64,000 bases of DNA. Source: JAAXKN01 sp050259615. Lineage in GTDB: Bacteria; Bacteroidota; Ignavibacteria; Ignavibacteriales; SURF-24. Shown in pieces: positions 59,133 through 64,000 of the stretch; position 1 is the stretch's first letter; each line of letters opens with the position of its first letter. The notes beneath the pieces were generated by a model. That model saw nothing but the letters and a program-made list of their open reading frames with translations, made no database searches and was not told the origin of the DNA. The position numbers and the translations under genes are program-made. The DNA is taken from NCBI GenBank assembly GCA_050259615.1, contig JBLNAZ010000014.1, positions 23,970-87,969 on the forward strand, given 5' to 3'.

Positions 59133-61370
59133 TCAATACAGCGTACGGTTTAAGATTTCCATCTGTACGTCCCTTGAAAGCTCCACAAAGCGTGCGCTGA
59201 AGCCTCCCACCCTGACGAATATGTATCCATATTTTTCAGGTTCCTTCATTGCATTTTTCAGGTCGTTTTTGTTTACAACAGTAATCATAGCCTGGGCACC
59301 GCCTTTTTCAAAGTAGGTCTTCAGCAGGCTTTCAACCACGGGGCGTTTTTTTGTGAACATATCCCTGCTGAATTTCATATTCTGAACGGCACCAGCGTGT
59401 ATGAAAGTTGAAGGCTTTACGATAGAATTAAGCATAGCCGTTACGCCCTGGCGGTCGAAGCCGCTTGATGGAGTATTTCCGTTATTCATCGGCTCACCGG
59501 ATTTTCTGCCGTCGGCTGATGCCGAGGTCTGGTGCCCCAGAAGCGTATTGGCGCTGTTGTTAATAATTACAATTAAGTATGAATGCAGGTTTGTCTTTTC
59601 TTTCTGCGACCTTGTGTATTCGGCAACGTGCGTATGAACCTTAAGAAGCATACTGTCTGCACATTCATCATCATTGCCGTACTTGGGGCAGTTCAGCATC
59701 AGATCCCTTTCATTTTCAAAACCGTCAAAATTGCTGTCCAGTACTTTAATCAGCTCATCATGGTTCAGGCGCTTTTCATCATAAATAAGTTTTTTTATTG
59801 CCGTAAGGCTGTCTGCCGTATTGGAGTTACCATAAGTTTCAAGCGTTCCGCCTAGAAAGTCTATACCGCCTGAGAAGGCGCCTTTGCCTTTTTCAAGGCA
59901 TCCGTCGTAAAGCATGCTCATAAAGAGGAACGGGGCAGTTTCACCGGCAACTTTGTATTCCAGTTCTTCCTGCTGCGCCAGAAGGTCGACAAAATGTTCT
60001 ACCTGTTTAGTGTATGCATTCCACAGTTTATCAAACGTGTCGAAACTCTTAAACTCACCAAGACTCAGCCCCGCCATTTGCCCCGTTGCAGGATCGGTTC
60101 CGTTATGTAGTGTCACTTCAAGTGCTTTTAATAAATTTATAACTCCGCTCGGGGTGCCGAAGCTTTTATGGTCGATGATGTATTCACCGCAGCCGTAAGG
60201 AACGTACTGCTCGCTTAAAGAGAGGTTCAGACAGAAGGCGGACTGTACTGATGGGATATTTACCTCATCATTATAGAGCATCGGGTATGTACGGCCTTCA
60301 CCAATTACGTCCAGAGCTTTTTCCATGAGGCGGGGATCCATACCATTATAAAATCTTAAGGAAAGCTGGGGCTCTGCTTCCTTGACATTGCATGTGGCCT
60401 CCATGGCCATAAGCGCAAAGCGGTCGGCATTTTTTTCATTCTGCCGCCCCTTGCCCCCTATAATTACACGGTTATGAACTACAGTATGTCTTGCTGCCAT
60501 GAGCGTCCAGATCGAATCAAGCAGTTTCTGGGCTCCGGTTTCTGAAATTGTGTCTGAGTTGAGGTCGCCAGCAAGAAAGTCCCCCATATAAACATCCATG
60601 CGTCCATAATTCCTGACGTCGGCTGCAAGTGAGTAAAGCCAGAAAAGCTGGAGTGCCTCACGCAGGGTTTTTGGTTTTGAGCAGGTTATTACTTCAAGAA
60701 CTGCGGCCATTTCCATGAGTTCGCCGCGGCGTTCTGGATTTTTTTCACTTTCAGACTTAAGTTTTGCTACCTGTGCATAGTGCAGGCATATTCCCGAGAG
60801 AACATCCAAAGCTATCAGCGAAGCATCGTAAAATTCAGTTCCTTTTGATTCCTTTTCGGCCGATGCCTTATAACTTTTGATTTCTTCGGCCATGCCTGGA
60901 ATTCCAAGGCTTAGAAGTTTGCCGAAATTAATATTGCCCCCGGTAAGCCTGTATAAAGGGAAGCCTATGCCGTAGTCGTGCATCCAGTCGTCGGTCGGCA
61001 GCCATTTTGTCATTTCTTCCGTATACCGGGCTCTGAGTTTTGCAGAAGTGCTCTCGGTTTTCCAGAAAATTAGCATTTCTTCAATTTCCTGCCTTAAGCT
61101 CTCATCCGGTTCATTCCTGGCCATAAGTTCACGAATTTCACGCTCCCGGCAGTAGTAGCCGAATGCCGTGGGTCCCCATTCATCGGGTGTAACGCCGACG
61201 AGTGTATGGCTGATCCTGCCGGCAAAAAGGTCGCCGTCCTTAATCTCTGTAAAAAAAGCCGGGTACTGGGCCTGCAGGCACATGGCTTCGCGGATTGCCG
61301 GGTGGGCATCTTTATATTTTCTGTAAATTTCTGTAAACTTGAGTTCTGCTTGTAATATATTGTTTTTCAT
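59133..61370 (-). CDS. Glycyl radical enzyme of unassigned substrate
   Basis: The 745-residue product has the PFL-like barrel and the C-terminal glycyl loop RVGGFSARFVELSRD (radical Gly723). The active-site loop reads PYGCGEYIIDHKSFGTPSG, with Cys394 and Glu396: a C-x-E pair as in dehydratases and eliminases (GCVE), but with Gly between, followed by Tyr. PFL itself has a Cys-Cys pair, which is absent, so it is not PFL. Conserved support: GMAEEIKSYKAS, RHTVVHNRVIIGGKGR, ADGRKSGEPMNNGNTPS. Its gene is divergent from an AraC regulator and followed by a lactonase and a Gfo/Idh/MocA dehydrogenase. A radical dehydration or C-C/C-O cleavage of a sugar-derived compound is likely. Confidence 0.88.
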   Translation of the reverse strand: MKNNILQAELKFTEIYRKYKDAHPAIREAMCLQAQYPAFFTEIKDGDLFAGRISHTLVGVTPDEWGPTAFGYYCREREIRELMARNEPDESLRQEIEEMLIFWKTESTSAKLRARYTEEMTKWLPTDDWMHDYGIGFPLYRLTGGNINFGKLLSLGIPGMAEEIKSYKASAEKESKGTEFYDASLIALDVLSGICLHYAQVAKLKSESEKNPERRGELMEMAAVLEVITCSKPKTLREALQLFWLYSLAADVRNYGRMDVYMGDFLAGDLNSDTISETGAQKLLDSIWTLMAARHTVVHNRVIIGGKGRQNEKNADRFALMAMEATCNVKEAEPQLSLRFYNGMDPRLMEKALDVIGEGRTYPMLYNDEVNIPSVQSAFCLNLSLSEQYVPYGCGEYIIDHKSFGTPSGVINLLKALEVTLHNGTDPATGQMAGLSLGEFKSFDTFDKLWNAYTKQVEHFVDLLAQQEELEYKVAGETAPFLFMSMLYDGCLEKGKGAFSGGIDFLGGTLETYGNSNTADSLTAIKKLIYDEKRLNHDELIKVLDSNFDGFENERDLMLNCPKYGNDDECADSMLLKVHTHVAEYTRSQKEKTNLHSYLIVIINNSANTLLGHQTSASADGRKSGEPMNNGNTPSSGFDRQGVTAMLNSIVKPSTFIHAGAVQNMKFSRDMFTKKRPVVESLLKTYFEKGGAQAMITVVNKNDLKNAMKEPEKYGYIFVRVGGFSARFVELSRDVQMEILNRTLY

Positions 61371-61469
61371 AACTTTTGAATTCCTGTGTGGATTCTCTAA
61401 CTAGTGTAAAAATAGGCACACTAAGGGAATTAATCTTGTCTTTTACTGATGAAATAATTGTGCTATATT

Positions 61470-61487
61470 GATATTTATTATAATATC
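61470..61487. promoter_or_regulatory. Palindrome in the divergent GRE/AraC promoter region
   Basis: GATATT-TATTAT-AATATC is a perfect 6-6-6 dyad in the 162-base AT-rich gap between the two divergent genes. It overlaps TATAAT (61479-61484). It may be an operator or just AT-rich symmetry. Confidence 0.3.
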
Positions 61488-61532
61488 TTTTATATATAAA
61501 TTATTGCTTTTTTAAGTAAATGGGACGTTGAA

Positions 61533-62396
61533 ATGGAAAATATGCTGGTAATGCGTGCAAATGAGCTCATAGACTCTGCCGCAGAAATTCATTATGCTTT
61601 CCACAGGAATCTTAAGGACATAACCGTTCCTCATTATCACGATTTTTATGAACTATTTATCATAACAAAGGGAAGCGTTATACATAAAATTAACGCCAGG
61701 GAAGAACTCCTTTCTGAAGGCACGCTTGTCTTTATCCGTCCTGAAGACAGGCACTACTACGAAAAAAGCGAAAGTGAAGTCTGCGAACTTGTAAATCTGG
61801 CTTTCCCGGAGAAAGCTGTTGATGAGCTTTTCAGATATCTTGGTGAAGGCTTCATGCCCGAAAGGCTTCTTAAGGCAGAAAACCCTCCCTATGTTTTACT
61901 GACTGGAGCTGAAAAGAATTTTGTAGTTGAAAAGCTCGAGCAGTTAAACGTTCTGCCCCGGAAGAATAAGAAAGAAATTAAGACGAGGCTTAGAATACTG
62001 TTGCTCGAAATTTTTACCAGGTATTTCCCGGTTGAAAATTTTGAAAAAAGAAGCGCGGTGCCCGGCTGGCTGAGCAGCCTGTGCACACTGATGCAGGAAA
62101 AAGAAAATTTCAGCCGTGGGCTGCCGGTTCTTCAGGAGTTATCCGGCAGGTCTCCCGAGCACTTATGCCGTGTATTTAGGAAATATTTCAATACCACTCC
62201 CACTGAATATATAAATGATCTCAGGCTTAACTATGCGGCAAACGTTCTGGCAAGTACAGATCTTGAAATACTGGACATTTCGGCGCGCGCGGGCTTTGAA
62301 AACTTAAGTCACTTTTACCATCTGTTTAAAGAGAAGTATAATATCTCTCCCGGCGAATTCCGAAAGCTTCACAAGAGGAGCATGATTCCTTCCTGA
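61533..62396 (+). CDS. ChbR-like AraC family transcription regulator
   Basis: The 287-residue product has an N-terminal cupin ligand domain (about 20-110), with VPHYHDFYELFIITKGSVIHKIN, the characteristic start of ChbR-like regulators, and VFIRPEDRHYYEK. A C-terminal AraC double helix-turn-helix follows (about 190-280, with LSGRSPEHLCRVFRKYFNTTPTEYINDLRLNYAANVLAST and ISARAGFENLSHFYHLFKEKYNISPGEF). The ChbR group responds to sugar-phosphates or similar ligands. Divergent from the glycyl radical operon and followed by the lactonase gene, so it probably regulates both. Confidence 0.9.
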   Translation: MENMLVMRANELIDSAAEIHYAFHRNLKDITVPHYHDFYELFIITKGSVIHKINAREELLSEGTLVFIRPEDRHYYEKSESEVCELVNLAFPEKAVDELFRYLGEGFMPERLLKAENPPYVLLTGAEKNFVVEKLEQLNVLPRKNKKEIKTRLRILLLEIFTRYFPVENFEKRSAVPGWLSSLCTLMQEKENFSRGLPVLQELSGRSPEHLCRVFRKYFNTTPTEYINDLRLNYAANVLASTDLEILDISARAGFENLSHFYHLFKEKYNISPGEFRKLHKRSMIPS

Positions 62397-62452
62397 TATT
62401 GATTCTAAAAATCAATTTGTCTAAGTTGTTTTTAACAATCATTCGGAATGCC

Positions 62453-63445
62453 ATGCGATTTAGAATTCTTCTTTTATTGCTTTTCTGTTATATTTTTTCT
62501 CCTTTCGGATATGGGCAGGAAAAAGGGGGAATCTTTCCCGATGGTGCAAAGCCCGAAAAGGTGTTTGGTGAGGGATTTTTTACTGAAGGTCCTGCTGAAG
62601 CTCCCGACGGCTTCATTTATTTCAGCGACTTGACCTTTACCTCTGAATCCCGGATGCAGGCGGGCTATATATGGAAATTTGATCCCGCTGAAGGCAAAAC
62701 CTTTTTATTCCGCTCTCCAAGCGGAATGGCTAACGGAATTGAATTCGACTCAGAAGGAAATATGCTTATTGCTCAAAGTGCCGACTTTGGTTTAAGATGC
62801 CTTGTTAAAACCGACATGAAAACCGGGAAAAGCGGCATAATAGCCGGGCTCTACGAAGGCAAGCCTTTTAACTCTCCGAATGATCTTTCAATTGATAAAA
62901 AAGGCAGGATATATTTTACAGACCCCCGCTATACGGGCCACGAAAAAGTTGAGCAGCCTGTAATGGGAGTCTACCGCCTGGACAGGGACGGGAAAGTAAG
63001 CCTGATTATAAGCGGCGTTTCGATGCCAAACGGTATTGCCATATCACCGGACCAGAAGACGCTCTATATCGGCTGTTATGACGAGGGAGTGGAGGCTGAC
63101 ACGGTAAATAAAATATCAAGACCTGTAAAAATGGAAATTCTTTCCTTTGACCTAAAAGAAGATGGAAGTGCATCCTTTAGAAGTGTGCTGGTTAAGCTCC
63201 CTCCTGAAGGCGGTCCCGACGGCATCACGCTTGATGAAAAAGGCAACATATACGCTGCAATCAGAAATGAATCTTCACCCTTAGTCCGGGTATTTTCGCC
63301 TGAAGGAATAGAGATTGCATTCTTAAGCATGCCTGAGGTGCCAAGCAACCTCGCTTTCAGCAGAAAAGGTTATCTTTATATAACGGCGGGACAAAGCCTT
63401 TACCGAATAAAAACATTAAACAAAGGATACTTTATTTCAAAATAG
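62453..63445 (+). CDS. Secreted SMP-30/gluconolactonase-type beta-propeller
   Basis: From ATG 62453 the product is 330 residues with a signal peptide (RFRILLLLLFCYIFSPFGYG). The open frame extends to a TTG at 62399, but that adds a leader without function. The core is a six-bladed SMP-30/Gnl/LRE propeller: GPAEAPDGFIYFSDL, MANGIEFDSEGNMLIAQ, NSPNDLSIDKKGRIYFTDPRY, MPNGIAISPDQKTLYIG and GPDGITLDEKGNIYAA. The Glu of EGP and the NDL Asn-Asp are metal ligands in the lactonase. It likely opens a sugar lactone in the periplasm. Sits between araC and the oxidoreductase (13-base gap to the latter). Confidence 0.88.
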   Translation: MRFRILLLLLFCYIFSPFGYGQEKGGIFPDGAKPEKVFGEGFFTEGPAEAPDGFIYFSDLTFTSESRMQAGYIWKFDPAEGKTFLFRSPSGMANGIEFDSEGNMLIAQSADFGLRCLVKTDMKTGKSGIIAGLYEGKPFNSPNDLSIDKKGRIYFTDPRYTGHEKVEQPVMGVYRLDRDGKVSLIISGVSMPNGIAISPDQKTLYIGCYDEGVEADTVNKISRPVKMEILSFDLKEDGSASFRSVLVKLPPEGGPDGITLDEKGNIYAAIRNESSPLVRVFSPEGIEIAFLSMPEVPSNLAFSRKGYLYITAGQSLYRIKTLNKGYFISK

Positions 63446-63458
63446 AAATTGAGGGGAT

Positions 63459-64000
63459 ATGAAAAAAATAAAACTCGGAATTATCGGATGCGGCATTGCA
63501 GCCAGGGATTTGCACCTGCCGGCACTTGAAAAGCTGAAGGATAAATTTGAAATTACAGTTCTCTGCAACCATACTGAACAGAAAGCAAAAGACTTGTCGG
63601 ACTATCTCGGCAAGATTCCTTATGTGCTTGATTATCATGAAATGCTGAAGCGGAGCGACGTTGAGGCCGTGGATATTACACTCCCGATCCACCTGAATTA
63701 CAAGGCTGCCAAGGATGCATTACTGGCGGGCAAGCACGTAATTGTGGAAAAACCGGTAACGGCAAATCTCAGTGAAGCAAAGAAAATTCTCGCTCAGTCT
63801 GAGGCTTCGGAAAGCGTAATGATGGTAGCCGAGAATTTCCGTTACCGCAAAGTTTTTATGAAGGCTAAGGATCTTATAAAAAAAGGGAAAATAGGGAAAC
63901 CTTATGCTGCCACGTGGGACCTGTTCAATCAGGTGACGCTGCAAAGTAAATATGCCAGAACCAAGTGGCGCCAGCATCCTTTATACCCGGGCGGATTTAT
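63459..64000 (+). CDS. Gfo/Idh/MocA family oxidoreductase, N-terminal part
   Basis: 180 codons up to the right edge. Rossmann start KLGIIGCGIAARDLHLPAL, then YLGKIPYVLDYHEML, TLPIHLNYKAAKDALLAGKHVIVEKPVT with the conserved EKP, and NFRYRKVF. The family uses NAD(P)+ to oxidise or epimerise sugars and inositols. Good SD (GAGGGG 4-5 bases before ATG). Likely co-transcribed with the lactonase; the substrate is unknown and the C-terminal substrate domain is outside the window. Confidence 0.92.
   Translation, partial: MKKIKLGIIGCGIAARDLHLPALEKLKDKFEITVLCNHTEQKAKDLSDYLGKIPYVLDYHEMLKRSDVEAVDITLPIHLNYKAAKDALLAGKHVIVEKPVTANLSEAKKILAQSEASESVMMVAENFRYRKVFMKAKDLIKKGKIGKPYAATWDLFNQVTLQSKYARTKWRQHPLYPGGF

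Overview
The window looks like a chromosome segment from an Ignavibacteria/Melioribacter-like bacterium (Bacteroidota-Chlorobi-Ignavibacteriota group). This rests on sequence features. Several secreted proteins end in the type IX secretion (T9SS) sorting domain with the YPNPFNP signature. There is a PorV-like outer-membrane barrel, many Reg_prop beta-propellers, DUF6600 and PEGA proteins, and a Bacteroidota-type promoter (TTTG-N19-TATATTTG) in front of a tRNA. No IS elements, prophage, CRISPR array or rRNA were seen. The window reads as ordinary chromosome with one cell-surface-rich part and one possible sugar-catabolic island at its right end.

Layout. 1-19.6 kb is a surface and secretion region. 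It holds T9SS cargo proteins (388, 7388, 16960), a signal peptide fused directly to a bare sorting domain (19224), an outer-membrane barrel (2537), a WD40/Fn3 lipoprotein with a PEGA protein (4029/5677), a PorV-like protein (9567), a DUF6600 protein (10912), a PflX-type radical SAM protein (12389) and a large Reg_prop/Y_Y_Y/PP2C sensor phosphatase (13609). A tRNA-Gln(CTG) with its own promoter and terminator lies at 2.3 kb. 20-38.9 kb is mostly housekeeping on the + strand: YitT, SpoIID-Maf-UPF0104-Icd as one run, YtxH and an EF-G2-type GTPase, HIT and glycerate kinase, thyA-folA-mutL, an acyl-CoA mutase whose specificity residues point to isobutyryl-CoA, a UbiA/DPPR-synthase and a CNNM/CorC transporter.

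38.9-48.1 kb is mostly on the - strand: LysE exporter, a corrinoid protein with a UroD-type methyltransferase, an AhpD-like protein, glnS, gltX and a hybrid histidine kinase whose kinase core has lost its key residues while three receivers stay intact. 48.5-50.5 kb holds two unrecognised adjacent genes whose topology resembles an ion-driven motor pair (MotA/ExbB/GldL-like plus GldM-like). Glycogen phosphorylase, a small PD-(D/E)XK-like protein, a class C serine hydrolase, an aminotransferase and a MASE3 histidine kinase follow.

58.2-64 kb is a divergent locus: a glycyl radical enzyme and its activase on one side, and a ChbR-like AraC regulator, a secreted SMP-30/gluconolactonase and a Gfo/Idh/MocA oxidoreductase on the other. 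This suggests inducible anaerobic breakdown of a sugar or sugar acid by an uncharacterised glycyl radical enzyme. The items most worth a second look are this locus, the motor-like pair, the cargo-less T9SS signal protein, the degenerate three-receiver kinase and the mutase specificity switch.
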